The notes beneath the pieces were generated by a model. It searched no databases. It saw only the letters and a list, made by a program, of their open reading frames with translations, and was not told where the DNA came from. From an uncultured Pedosphaera sp. (GTDB taxonomy: Bacteria; Verrucomicrobiota; Verrucomicrobiia; Limisphaerales; Pedosphaeraceae), in contig CAIXFN010000111.1 of NCBI GenBank assembly GCA_903918755.1, positions 1 to 64,000 of the forward strand: a DNA stretch of 64,000 nucleotides, in the 5' to 3' direction. Shown piece after piece: positions 26,187 through 33,903 of the stretch (positions are counted from its first letter, which is position 1; every line of letters begins with the position of its first letter). The position numbers were made by a program, and so were the translations under genes.

Positions 26187-27851
26187 ATGAGGATAATTAG
26201 TCAACTCCATTTAAAACAGCTTCCAGCTGCCCGTTCTGGTTTGCTGACGGTGGGCTGGGCCAGTTTGGCGCTGCTGGCGGGGCGGCAAATCGGCCACGGT
26301 GCAAATTATACCTGGACGGGCGGCGGCGCGAGCAGTCGCTGGAGCGAGGCCGGCAACTGGCGAAGCAGCCAACCGCCACACTCAGGTGAAACAGCGGCGG
26401 TCCTGGTTTTCCCGGTCGGCGCCGCGAGGCTGACCTCCACGAATGATCTGACCAACCTGGGAGTGGATGAACTCGCCATTGCGGGCACCGGCTATGTGCT
26501 CGCCGGAACCAACGCACTTTTGCTTTCCCCCAACGCTCCCGTGTCGGTTCAGGCCACTGGTTGGACGAACCGGATTGCTTTGCCGCTGGTGTTACAGGGC
26601 ACCAATATTTTTCAAGTGGCCGCGAACGCGGCGCTGTCGCTAGCGGGCAATCTGACCGGACCAGGAGGATTTTCATTGTCGGGCGGCGGACGGCTGGAAC
26701 TCGCGCCAAGCAAGGGTCAGGACAACACCTATGCGGGGCCGGCCGCGGTGCGGGACGGAATCTTGCAGCTGAACAGCGGCTTCGTCACGAATCCAGTTTT
26801 TGGGAATCGGACTTATGCGCTGGCGGTGCCGGGTGCGTTGACGGTAGGCCAGATCGGCGGCACCAACATCGCCATCGTCGAGGGCATGGCGATGAGCACC
26901 AACACGGCGTTGACCTTGCTCGGGAGCGGCCAATACCAAGTGGCGGGTGATTCACTCGGGTTTGGCAGCCTGGCCGGGGATGGCCTGGTCAATCTCGTGG
27001 AACAAGGATTTCAAGTCGGGTTCGACAACCGTTCCACGGTTTTCAGTGGAACCTTCACCAACCGGTTTGAAACGGGTCTTTACAAGGTCGGAAGCGGTTC
27101 CCTGACCTTGAGCGGCCGGTCCAGCGGCAACGTGCCGTTGGGCGTTTTGGGCGGGACGCTCTTCTTGGACGGCGATTTCTCGGCCTCGACCGTGCAAAAT
27201 TCAGCGATGCTGCGAGGCAATGGCCAGGTCGGCTTTTTTCTGGTGGACGGACCAGTTTCACCCGGGCACGGCGGGCCGGGTCGGTTGACCGGAAACAGCA
27301 TCGCTTTTGACCAGGACAGCTTGTTCCTGGCAAAGCTCGGCGGCACCAACGCCGGTGTCAGCTATGATCAACTGGTCGCCAAACAAAGCTTTGGTTTTAC
27401 TGACCGGAACGCCGCTTTGCAGGTGGAGCTGTTGCCGGGCTTCGTGGGGACGGCCGGCGACCAATACACGATCGTTCGCGACGACAGCACGGATCCCATC
27501 GTCGGCAATTTCAACGGCATGCCCGAAGGGACGGTTTTCAAACTGCCCAGCGGCGCCGCCTTTCGCATCAGTTACCAGGGCGGCGACGGCAATGACGTGG
27601 TTCTGACCCAGACCAGTTTGCCGACGCAACCCAGCCTCAACGGTGTGGTCCATCTCGGCGGCGGCATTATTCAGATCAATGGTTTCGGCGAGCCAAATCT
27701 GACCTACACGGTTATGGCCAACACCAACCTGGCGACGACGAATTGGGTGAATATCGGCACCGCCACCGCCAGCAGTCTGGGCGTGCTCCAGTTCACTGAT
27801 TTCAACACCAACAATTATCTCATGCGGTTCTACCGGTTTTCGTGGCCGTGA
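26187..27851 (+). CDS. Secreted autotransporter-type beta-strand protein
   Basis: The start is at 26187 (MRIISQLHLKQLPAARSG), giving 554 residues with a signal peptide ending near GHGANYTW. An open frame continues 29 residues upstream but that part is highly charged and non-signal-like. The mature protein begins WTGGGASSRWSEAGNWRSS, the opening of autotransporter-associated beta-strand repeat proteins, and has a Gly/Asn/Thr-rich beta-helical middle with FSLSGGGRLELAPS and GSLTLSGRSSG. Its last 60 residues form a beta module ending RFYRFSWP, shared in pattern with the two subtilases in this window. No classical 12-strand translocator is present. Role unknown; probably cell-surface. Confidence 0.75.
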   Translation: MRIISQLHLKQLPAARSGLLTVGWASLALLAGRQIGHGANYTWTGGGASSRWSEAGNWRSSQPPHSGETAAVLVFPVGAARLTSTNDLTNLGVDELAIAGTGYVLAGTNALLLSPNAPVSVQATGWTNRIALPLVLQGTNIFQVAANAALSLAGNLTGPGGFSLSGGGRLELAPSKGQDNTYAGPAAVRDGILQLNSGFVTNPVFGNRTYALAVPGALTVGQIGGTNIAIVEGMAMSTNTALTLLGSGQYQVAGDSLGFGSLAGDGLVNLVEQGFQVGFDNRSTVFSGTFTNRFETGLYKVGSGSLTLSGRSSGNVPLGVLGGTLFLDGDFSASTVQNSAMLRGNGQVGFFLVDGPVSPGHGGPGRLTGNSIAFDQDSLFLAKLGGTNAGVSYDQLVAKQSFGFTDRNAALQVELLPGFVGTAGDQYTIVRDDSTDPIVGNFNGMPEGTVFKLPSGAAFRISYQGGDGNDVVLTQTSLPTQPSLNGVVHLGGGIIQINGFGEPNLTYTVMANTNLATTNWVNIGTATASSLGVLQFTDFNTNNYLMRFYRFSWP

Positions 27852-28036
27852 CAATGGGCCGGCGAAAGATTTTCGAAAGCGATTAGGAAAGCTTGGATAT
27901 TGTTGCGTGTGGAGAGGAGGTTGAGTTGAAAGGGCCTGGCGTGTCTACGAAAGGTGGCAGGCTTTTTCGCAAGCTTTTCCTGGGAACGAATTACGGACGT
28001 CTTTCGGTTCTCCGACTCGTTGCGTCCACACTGAAT
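27852..28036. other. Convergent intergenic spacer, nothing recognised
   Basis: This is 185 bp between the ends of the autotransporter-type gene and the small membrane protein gene. Base composition is lower in GC than surrounding DNA. I see no strong hairpin with T-run, tRNA or convincing small gene. Confidence 0.5.
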
Positions 28037-28294
28037 TCATCCATCGCGCTTGCGTCCTTTGATTCTGTCAAACAACTCAGCTCCAACGATTGTCACAATA
28101 GCGGCATGAAGCAAGCCACCCATTTCGGGGGAAACATTGAAATAACCCAGGCTGACGACAAAGAGAACACCTATGGCCGCTCCCGCGATCCACATATGAA
28201 GGGTTTTCTTCAGCAAAACGCCGGCAGTAATCATGCAAAACATGTAAGCAAGCATTATGATGAGGTCAACGTGGTAATCTGGCAGATTCTTCAT
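28037..28294 (-). CDS. Small membrane protein of unknown function
   Basis: This 85-residue protein has three hydrophobic segments (about 10-28, 33-50 and 58-75) and a basic C-terminus, GRKRDG. It starts MKNLPDYHVDLIIMLAYMF. It lies 33 bp downstream of the HEAT-repeat gene in the same direction, so the two are probably cotranscribed. No family is recognised. Its codon composition is lower in GC than the flanking operons. Confidence 0.6.
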   Translation of the reverse strand: MKNLPDYHVDLIIMLAYMFCMITAGVLLKKTLHMWIAGAAIGVLFVVSLGYFNVSPEMGGLLHAAIVTIVGAELFDRIKGRKRDG

Positions 28295-28327
28295 TCGGCG
28301 CTTAAGGTGGCGGATTTTTGGTTCCGA

Positions 28328-29260
28328 TTAATTCGAGAGGCCTTTGGTGATCTGCGCCAGGGCATTCGTGGCTTGCTTGCGCACGGCGGCGTCGGGATCG
28401 ACCAGTAAATCTTGAAGTTTTTTACTGGCGGGCAGTGATTTGCCGCCGAATCGACCCAGGCGGTAGGCGGCTTCGGAGCGAATGTTCGGGGAATCATCGT
28501 TTAGGAGGCGGGCGAGGATGGGCACAATTTCCTCTACGTGGCTTTTCTTCAAAAGGCACAGCGAGATGGTTGCCTGCAAACGGATTGCCGGATCCGGATC
28601 GGCGAGAGCGCCCAGCAGCGTGGGCACCAAGATAGAATTCTGAAGTTCCACGTAGGCTGGAGTTTCGGCGACGGGCAGGCCACAAATGAAAACAAACTCG
28701 CCGAGCACCTTCAGCGCCGCGATGCGCTGACAGGCGTCACCCCGGGCACAGAGGTTGGTGAGCAAAGGAAGGCCATTCGTTCCACCGGAAAAAAGGGAAA
28801 TCGCTATGGTGTCCCAATCGCAATCGCACCGGATGAGATTCACAAGCTGGGGAGCTGCCGAGGCCGCGTTCGTGCCCAAGATTTTAAAACAAAGCGACGC
28901 CAGGATTCGGCGTTCCTCAACGGACAGAATCAAGGTTCGAGCCGGCAAGAATTGCCGGAGCAATCGGTCACCGGCGATATCGAATGGCGTTGACTGCCGC
29001 CCCAACCATTCCAACAGCGTCGGAATGGCGGCAGGTCCCAGTCGCCGAACACTTTCTTCGATGGCACGGCCTTCGGCCGAATTAGCGTCAGACTTGGCAT
29101 AGGCTCTGACCAAGCGATCCAACTCGTGCTCGACGCTTGAACTACGTCTCCAAAAAAGGAAACCGCTGGCGACAAGCAATAGAATGGCCATGGCCATGGC
29201 AGCGCGAGGCCAGTTGCCTTTTCTGGCAAAGCCGATGCTTTTTTGTTCGATAAGCCCCAT
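28328..29260 (-). CDS. Membrane-anchored HEAT-repeat protein
   Basis: From the Met at 29260 (MGLIEQKSIGFARKG) the protein has 310 residues; 12 upstream in-frame residues are possible but unsupported. One TM helix (about 20-38, AAMAMAILLLVASGFLFW) is followed by an all-helical domain. At least four HEAT-like units are visible, for example GPAAIPTLLEWLG, DPDPAIRLQATISLCLLKK, DSPNIRSEAAYRLGRFG and DPDAAVRKQATNALAQI. Such proteins act as protein-binding scaffolds; the partner is unknown. It is probably cotranscribed with the small membrane protein downstream. Confidence 0.8.
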   Translation of the reverse strand: MGLIEQKSIGFARKGNWPRAAMAMAILLLVASGFLFWRRSSSVEHELDRLVRAYAKSDANSAEGRAIEESVRRLGPAAIPTLLEWLGRQSTPFDIAGDRLLRQFLPARTLILSVEERRILASLCFKILGTNAASAAPQLVNLIRCDCDWDTIAISLFSGGTNGLPLLTNLCARGDACQRIAALKVLGEFVFICGLPVAETPAYVELQNSILVPTLLGALADPDPAIRLQATISLCLLKKSHVEEIVPILARLLNDDSPNIRSEAAYRLGRFGGKSLPASKKLQDLLVDPDAAVRKQATNALAQITKGLSN

Positions 29261-29446
29261 GGACTTTCGCCGCCTGGCTGGTTTGTCCCAAATCAAACCA
29301 GGTGCGTCACTTCAGCGCGCCAGCCCTTTAACTTTTCCGAGGTGAGCAAGTGCCAGACTTTGGGAGACATTAACATGGTTCTTGCGGGTCGCAAATCGCA
29401 GGTTTCACGCATAAAACTGTCAGGCCGCCCGAGGTTCCCGGCGGCA

Positions 29447-29782
29447 TCATCCCTCGGGCTCCAGAATGGAAGCTCCCGCGGCCTGGAACAACCAGCGCAA
29501 TGATCCCCAAGGGAAAGGCCATCCTTCCACCACCACCGCCACGAGAATTTGACCGCCATCGTCGAGCACCTGAGCATCCCACCAATACCATTGCCGGTCG
29601 CTGGGTTCCATCATGAATGGTCTGAAGCAGACCCGCCATTTTTGCAAGCGCTTCGTTTGCGCCCGGGAGACAAGGGTAAGTGGGGGACACCTTTCCGCCT
29701 TTTTGTGCAGGATGCAGTGCAGCGGCACTCGTTTGATGCCGGATTTCTGTTCTGGTTTCTGGCTGTCGCGTCGACGATCCAA
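29447..29782 (-). CDS. Possible small or remnant protein, Trp-rich
   Basis: This 111-codon frame has a protein-like C-terminal half containing RQWYWWDAQVLDDGG and EGWPFPWGSLRWLFQAAGA, with alternating hydrophobic residues of the kind seen in small alpha/beta domains. The N-terminal third is low quality and its start is uncertain; internal Mets at about residues 57-58 are alternatives. It may be the surviving C-terminal end of a longer gene. It borders the first copy of the two-hairpin repeat. Family not recognised. Confidence 0.4.
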   Translation of the reverse strand: MDRRRDSQKPEQKSGIKRVPLHCILHKKAERCPPLTLVSRAQTKRLQKWRVCFRPFMMEPSDRQWYWWDAQVLDDGGQILVAVVVEGWPFPWGSLRWLFQAAGASILEPEG

Positions 29783-29792
29783 TTGGGGCCCA

Positions 29793-29888
29793 CTTTCAGT
29801 GCTTGGGGATTCTTTTGGGGATAGTTCCTGGGGCGACGCGAGGGACGCTTTGCCCCAGGCTGAGGGATCGCGGGCCTTCAGCCCGGGG
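29793..29888 (+). repeat. Two-hairpin dispersed repeat, copy R1
   Basis: It begins CACTTTCAGTGCTTGGGGA. Hairpin 1 is CCTGGGGC (29827-29834) with GCCCCAGG (29852-29859). Hairpin 2 is GGCTGA (29858-29863) with TCAGCC (29878-29883), sharing two bases with hairpin 1. Copies R2 and R3 have the same layout and R4 is truncated; all are on the same strand. Confidence 0.8.
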
Positions 29889-30385
29889 GGATGGGGAATT
29901 GGAATTGGCTTTTGCGGGCCTTTTGGCCGGCCGGGTTGGTGGATTTGCGAGGGAGACCCGACCGCATAAATGCGGAACTCCGAGCCGGGCGGTCGGCGGG
30001 CGGGGGCGTTGGGGCCGAGTGGTGCTCATGGGGGTTTTGGCGGGCGGGTTGTTGCGCACTTTCAGCGCCGGGGGATGGGAAATTTGGAATTGGCTTTTGT
30101 GGGCCTTTTGGCCTGGCGGGTTGGTGGATTTGCGAGCGAGACCCGACCGCATAAATGTGGAACTCCGAGCCGGGCGGTGGACGGGCGGAGGCGCTGGGGC
30201 CGGGTGGTGCTCATGGGGGTTTTGGCGGGCGGGTTGTTGTGCACTTTCAGCGCCGGGGGATGGGAAATTGGGAATTGGCTTTTGCGGGCCTTTTGACCGG
30301 GCGGGTTGGTGGATTTGCGCGGGCGAGCCGACCGCATAAATGCGGAACTCCGAGCCGGGAGAATGGTGGCGCACTTTCAGCGCTT
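29887..30385 (+). repeat. Tandem array of a 185-bp unit, two full copies and one partial
   Basis: The anchor GGAACTCCGAGCCGGG occurs at about 29973, 30159 and 30343, spacing 186 and 184 bp. Each unit starts with GGGGATGGG..AATTGGCTTTTG, contains the near-palindrome CCGCATAAATGCGG and, in full copies, ends with CACTTTCAGCGCC, the same sequence that opens the two-hairpin repeat. The third unit lacks the segment between the anchor and that end. Overlapping short frames on both strands in different phases show that it is not coding. Confidence 0.8.
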
Positions 30386-30467
30386 GGGGATTATTTGGGA
30401 ATGGTTTCCTGGGACGACGCGGGGGACGCTTTCCCCCAGGCTGAGGAATCGCAGGCCTTCAGCCCGG
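30372..30467 (+). repeat. Two-hairpin dispersed repeat, copy R2
   Basis: About 95 bp beginning CACTTTCAGCGCTTGGGGAT and ending CCTTCAGCCCGG, matching R1 closely. The first hairpin is CCTGGGAC..CCCCAGG with one imperfect pair; the second is GGCTGA..TCAGCC. It closes the 185-bp tandem array. Confidence 0.8.
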
Positions 30468-30630
30468 CGGGTCTGCGCCACCCGGCCGGGGCCCGTGCTG
30501 TAACCGCAGCCATTCCGCTTCCCAAGGTGTTTGGTTTTCGGCCATTGGGGTCTCAATGTTGATATATAAATGCTGGCACGTTCGACCAACGATTCGCCCG
30601 ATGCAGTTTCGCTATGTTCCAGACCGGTCA
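30468..30630. other. Short spacer, nothing recognised
   Basis: About 160 bp between repeat R2 and the end of the small lipoprotein gene. It becomes AT-rich around GATATATAAATG. No hairpin with T-run or small gene stands out. Confidence 0.4.
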
Positions 30631-31053
30631 TTATTTGACCCGCTTGAAATTGAACTCCATGGGAGTCGTGCCGGGTTTTACGTCTTGCAGGATGGCGGTG
30701 AATTCTCGCCGGGGGAAATTCTGCGGGAGTTTTAGGACAAACTTGTCGAGGAAGTTTTCGTTGTATCTGACTTCGCATACCAGTTCAAACCCCCGGCGTT
30801 CCAGGATTTTGAGGGGAAAGGCCGGGCCCGATTTGAAATCGTGAGGTTTGCTGGGTTCCAGGAGGAAAAACGTGCCTGAGACGGCATTTGACTGAAGGCT
30901 GAGTTCGAGGCCGTTTCCGGGTTTGTCGCCATAATCGTTGGAGGCACGCCACACCATGGTCTTCGCGGAGGTCGGGTTGGCGTGGACGCAACCCGTATGG
31001 CTGACCATGGCGAGGATGGCGACCGTGAGGCAAATCATCGTCCGCAGCATCAT
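30631..31053 (-). CDS. Small putative lipoprotein of unknown function
   Basis: The start is taken at 31053 (MMLRTMICLTVAILAMVSHT), giving 140 residues with a lipobox-like SHTGC and Cys at about residue 22. A longer in-frame start at 31182 would add a Pro-rich stretch that is unlikely in front of a signal peptide. The mature part is a probable beta-rich domain with GTFFLLEPSKPHDFKSG and ERRGFELVCEVRYNENF and the C-terminus MEFNFKRVK. No family is recognised. It sits alone between repeats R2 and R3. Confidence 0.6.
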   Translation of the reverse strand: MMLRTMICLTVAILAMVSHTGCVHANPTSAKTMVWRASNDYGDKPGNGLELSLQSNAVSGTFFLLEPSKPHDFKSGPAFPLKILERRGFELVCEVRYNENFLDKFVLKLPQNFPRREFTAILQDVKPGTTPMEFNFKRVK

Positions 31054-31199
31054 TTGTGGATAAGGGTGAAAGAAGGCGGTTGGTTTTGCCAGCTTTTTGG
31101 GAGCGACGGGTGGTCGTGCAGGTGGATGTGTTTTGGCGGGGATGAGAACCGGCGGAAGGGTAAGCGGGCCGAGGCGTTTCATTACCGTGATGCAGGAGG

Positions 31200-31371
31200 T
31201 GTGGCAGCACTCGGTTTTGGTGGCGGATTTACAGAATGATTTTCGGCAATCGCGTTGCCGATCTAGTTGGGTTGCACTTTCAGCGCTTGGAGATCTTTAT
31301 TGAAATGGTTTCCTGGGGCGGCGCGAGAAACGCTTTGCCCCAGACTGAGGGATCGCGGGCTTTCAGCCCGG
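31200..31371 (+). repeat. Two-hairpin dispersed repeat, copy R3, with left extension
   Basis: The core (31275-31371) begins CACTTTCAGCGCTTGG, has CCTGGGGCG..TGCCCCAG and CTGAGGGATCGCGG..TTCAGCCCG, and matches R1 and R2. A 75-bp left extension with GGCAGCACTCGGTTTTGGTG and GGCGGATTTACAGAATGATT is found again in front of R4, so R3 and R4 form a direct repeat of about 120 bp around the nucleotidyltransferase cassette. Confidence 0.8.
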
Positions 31372-31544
31372 AGGGAAGCGCCCATTGGCGGGCGGGGGGA
31401 ATGACGAGCGGGGAGCGAAAAGAAGTTGTGGCAGAGTTGTCTCTGACTCCCGAGGCAACAGAGGCTTCACAATCGGTACACCCGGTCGGAGAGGCGACTG
31501 TGTTTGCCGCTATTCAGAGCTGTGGCTTGTGGTAAGATTGGCTC

Positions 31545-32054
31545 GTGAAGGAACTGGCGCAATTGCTCAACGCGATGCAGCAAGCCGGCGTGATTCGTAA
31601 TTACGCGGTGTTCGGCGCGGTCGCGCAGATGCGTTATACCGAGCCTGTGGCGACCCTCGATGTCGACGTACTCGTGGCGGTGCCGGCGCCGGACCGACTG
31701 GATATCTTGAGTGGCATTTATGAGTTCTGCGCCACCAGGGGCTACCCGACGGAAGGAGAAGCGATCCGTGTCGGGGCATGGCCCGCGCAATTTGTGCCGG
31801 CCTTTAGTCCGCTAACGCAGGAGGCTATGGAAAAAGCAGCGGTTGCAGACTTTGAAGGTGCACCCTTCCGGGTGGTGCGAGCCGATTATCTGGCGGTGAT
31901 CGCATTGAGTGTCGGACGAGCCAAAGATTTTACGCGAATCCTGGCCCTGCTGGAATCGGGCGGCACCAACCGTGAATCCATCCGAATTCTGGCGGCGCAA
32001 CACGGCTTGGCGAACGCCTGGCAAAGATTTGAAAGCAGGTTCTTGAATGAATGA
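31545..32054 (+). CDS. Nucleotidyltransferase-fold protein (AbiEii/DUF6036-like)
   Basis: This 169-residue protein has the N-terminal nucleotidyltransferase pattern, YAVFGAVAQMRYTEPVATLDVDVLV, with the DVD pair matching the catalytic Asp pair of the fold. A segment FRVVRADYLAVIALSVGRAKDFTRI follows, of the type seen in AbiEii-like and DUF6036-like proteins where the K/R-D pair ends the core. The GS motif before the Asp pair is reduced to GAVAQ. The stop codon overlaps the next small gene by 8 bp. A toxin-like role in a two-gene module is suggested by family and layout; it is not proven here. Confidence 0.7.
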   Translation: MKELAQLLNAMQQAGVIRNYAVFGAVAQMRYTEPVATLDVDVLVAVPAPDRLDILSGIYEFCATRGYPTEGEAIRVGAWPAQFVPAFSPLTQEAMEKAAVADFEGAPFRVVRADYLAVIALSVGRAKDFTRILALLESGGTNRESIRILAAQHGLANAWQRFESRFLNE

Positions 32055-32256
32055 CCCTGAACAAATACTCAACCGTCAGGCCCGGTGGCAAAAAAGTCGT
32101 CAATCCCTGACTTGGGCGGAAAAAATCCGGATGGCGGAGCGAGTTCGGGAGAGCGTCCGTCACTGGGGTCCAAGACCCAGTCCCGTGATTCAAAAGCCAG
32201 GCGAAGGTCTGCCCAGCGAGGCGTTCCACAAGGGATCTCAGCACGGAGGGCGCTAG
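32047..32256 (+). CDS. Small partner protein of the nucleotidyltransferase
   Basis: This 69-residue basic protein starts MNDPEQILNRQARWQKSRQ and has a helical stretch, LTWAEKIRMAERVRESV, resembling short proteins that accompany nucleotidyltransferase genes. It overlaps the upstream gene by 8 bp, which implies translational coupling. The last 25 residues are low-complexity. It is a candidate antitoxin or adaptor, in the order toxin then antitoxin, with no DNA-binding motif recognised. Confidence 0.6.
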   Translation: MNDPEQILNRQARWQKSRQSLTWAEKIRMAERVRESVRHWGPRPSPVIQKPGEGLPSEAFHKGSQHGGR

Positions 32257-32299
32257 AATTTAGGCGGGAATTGCAAAACTGGGAAACCAGAGGGGGATG

Positions 32300-32420
32300 C
32301 GGCAGCACTCGCTTGGTGGCGGATTTACGGACTGATTTTCGGCGATCATTTTACGGATCGGATTGAGTCGCATTTTCAGCGCTTGGGGATCTTTTTTGGA
32401 AATGGTTACCGGGCGAAGCA
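32300..32420 (+). repeat. Two-hairpin dispersed repeat, copy R4, truncated
   Basis: It contains the same left extension as R3 (GGCAGCACTCGCTTGGTGGC, then GATTTACGGACTGATTTTCG) and the opening of the core (CATTTTCAGCGCTTGGGGAT to AATGGTTACCGGGCG). It then diverges before the second hairpin. Confidence 0.75.
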
Positions 32421-32445
32421 TAGTTAATTTCGGCACGGGGACAAG

Positions 32446-32560
32446 CTGGCCACAACCTCTTTCAGGGTTGGGGAAATTTATTGCTGGGTACCATGGTAGG
32501 CGCTCGTGCCTCGCGCCAATCATGGGCTAGCTGGCGCAACACCTTTGGTGTTGGGGAGAG
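32446..32560 (+). repeat. Triple-hairpin REP-like element
   Basis: Three palindromes follow each other: CAACC (32453-32457) with GGTTG (32466-32470); CCATG (32491-32495) with CATGG (32521-32525) enclosing GGCGC (32499-32503) with GCGCC (32513-32517); and the perfect CAACACC/GGTGTTG hairpin (32537-32553). This layout resembles REP-type extragenic elements. It lies 80 bp upstream of the MocA-family gene and has no transposase nearby. Confidence 0.65.
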
Positions 32561-32640
32561 GGAGAAGAAGGGTTTGCGGTTGCGCTTGACCCACGGGCGG
32601 GGGCGGTTCAATTTCACACAACCACATCCCGAATATTTTT

Positions 32641-33903
32641 ATGAAACAAACGCATTTTTCTCAGTCAACGAAGGAAGAGCTGACCGCGGCAGCAACGACG
32701 ACGGAGGGTGGGTGGTCGCGGCGGGGGTTTTTGCAACGGGCGGGGGCGTTGGCGGGGGGAGTGGTTTTGGGCGGAGCAGCCGCGGGCGGGGCGGCGGAGC
32801 CGCCGGTGATTCCGGGGCTGGCGAAGGTGCCGGATGATCCGAACGCGGCGGCGGGGTGGAAGCCGATTTCGGACCGCAAGTTGCGCGTGGGGTTGGTGGG
32901 GAACGGGGTGTGCAAATTCGCGCCGGCGTTTGGATTTCAAGATCATCCGAATGTGCAGGTGGTGGCGGTGAGTGATTTGGAGCCGGATCGCTGCGCGGAG
33001 ATGGCCAAGGTGTGCCGGTGTCCGAAGACTTATCCGAGCCTGGCCGAATTGGTAAAGGACGACACGATCGAAGCGGTGTTTGTGGCCACGGACGCGCCGA
33101 GTCATGCCCGGCATTGCATCGAAGTGTTGCAACATGGCAAGCATGTGGCGTCGGCAGTGCCGGCGATGTTTGGCTCCCTGGAGGAAGGGGAACAATTGCT
33201 GGAGGCGGTGCGGCGGAGCGGCCGACGGTACATGATGTTTGAGACCTCGGCGTTCCATGAAGACCTGGCGGCGATGCGGCGAATCTACCAGGCCGGCGGG
33301 CTGGGTAAACTGGTTTACACGGAGGGGGAATATTATCATTTCATGCCGGAGCCGATTGATTCGTATCACGGCTGGCGGGTGGGGTTGCCACCGCAATGGT
33401 ATCCGACGCATTCGAATGCGTATTATCACTGCGTCACGGGCGGGCGGTTTACGGAGGTTTCGTGCTTGGGAATCCCCAGTGGGATCGCGCATTTGCAACC
33501 AGGTAACAATCCCTACAAGAACGCCTTTGGCACGGAGATCGCCCTGTTCCGCACGAGCGAAGGGGGGACGGCGCGGATGGCGGTGAGTTGGGACACGCCG
33601 GGCGCGGGCGGCGAGGTGGGACGGGTGCGGGGAACGAAGGGATCGTTTTACGGACAGTATGAGGGTTTGGAAAAGAACCTGCCGGATTTGCGGCGTCCGC
33701 CGCTGCCGCCGGGAGTGGCGGGAGGCGGGCACGGGGGCTCACACGGGCATTTGATGAACGAATTTGTGTCGGCGATTTTTCAGGATCGGGCGCCGCTGGT
33801 GGACATCACCATGGCGCTGCATTTGACGGCGGCGGGGATCGTGGCGCACCAATCCGCGCAGCGGGGCGGGGAGTGGTTGAAAATCCCGCACTACCAGCTT
33901 TAA
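32641..33903 (+). CDS. Tat-exported Gfo/Idh/MocA family oxidoreductase
   Basis: This 420-residue NAD(P)-dependent oxidoreductase has a twin-arginine signal, SRRGFLQRAGALAGG, at about residues 28-42. The N-terminal Rossmann domain begins LRVGLVGNGVCKFAPAFGFQ near residue 80, with VVAVSDLEPDRC as the second strand and the family segment HCIEVLQHGKHVASAVPAM. The C-terminal domain has MFETSAFHEDLAAMRRIYQ and GGRFTEVSCLGIPSG. The likely function is periplasmic sugar or inositol oxidation, where cofactor is carried out bound by Tat; the substrate is unknown. Its 3' end overlaps the convergent cyclase gene by 4 bp. Confidence 0.88.
   Translation: MKQTHFSQSTKEELTAAATTTEGGWSRRGFLQRAGALAGGVVLGGAAAGGAAEPPVIPGLAKVPDDPNAAAGWKPISDRKLRVGLVGNGVCKFAPAFGFQDHPNVQVVAVSDLEPDRCAEMAKVCRCPKTYPSLAELVKDDTIEAVFVATDAPSHARHCIEVLQHGKHVASAVPAMFGSLEEGEQLLEAVRRSGRRYMMFETSAFHEDLAAMRRIYQAGGLGKLVYTEGEYYHFMPEPIDSYHGWRVGLPPQWYPTHSNAYYHCVTGGRFTEVSCLGIPSGIAHLQPGNNPYKNAFGTEIALFRTSEGGTARMAVSWDTPGAGGEVGRVRGTKGSFYGQYEGLEKNLPDLRRPPLPPGVAGGGHGGSHGHLMNEFVSAIFQDRAPLVDITMALHLTAAGIVAHQSAQRGGEWLKIPHYQL

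Noticed and set aside
24790-30385. CRISPR array in the tandem repeats
   Set aside because: Units are 140-185 bp and contiguous, with no short identical repeats separated by unique spacers, and no Cas genes are present.
29793-32420. Integron attC sites and gene cassettes
   Set aside because: The repeats are similar in size to attC but I see no RYYYAAC/GTTRRRY ends, and the cassettes differ in orientation. No integrase is in the window. Recombination at the repeats is still possible.
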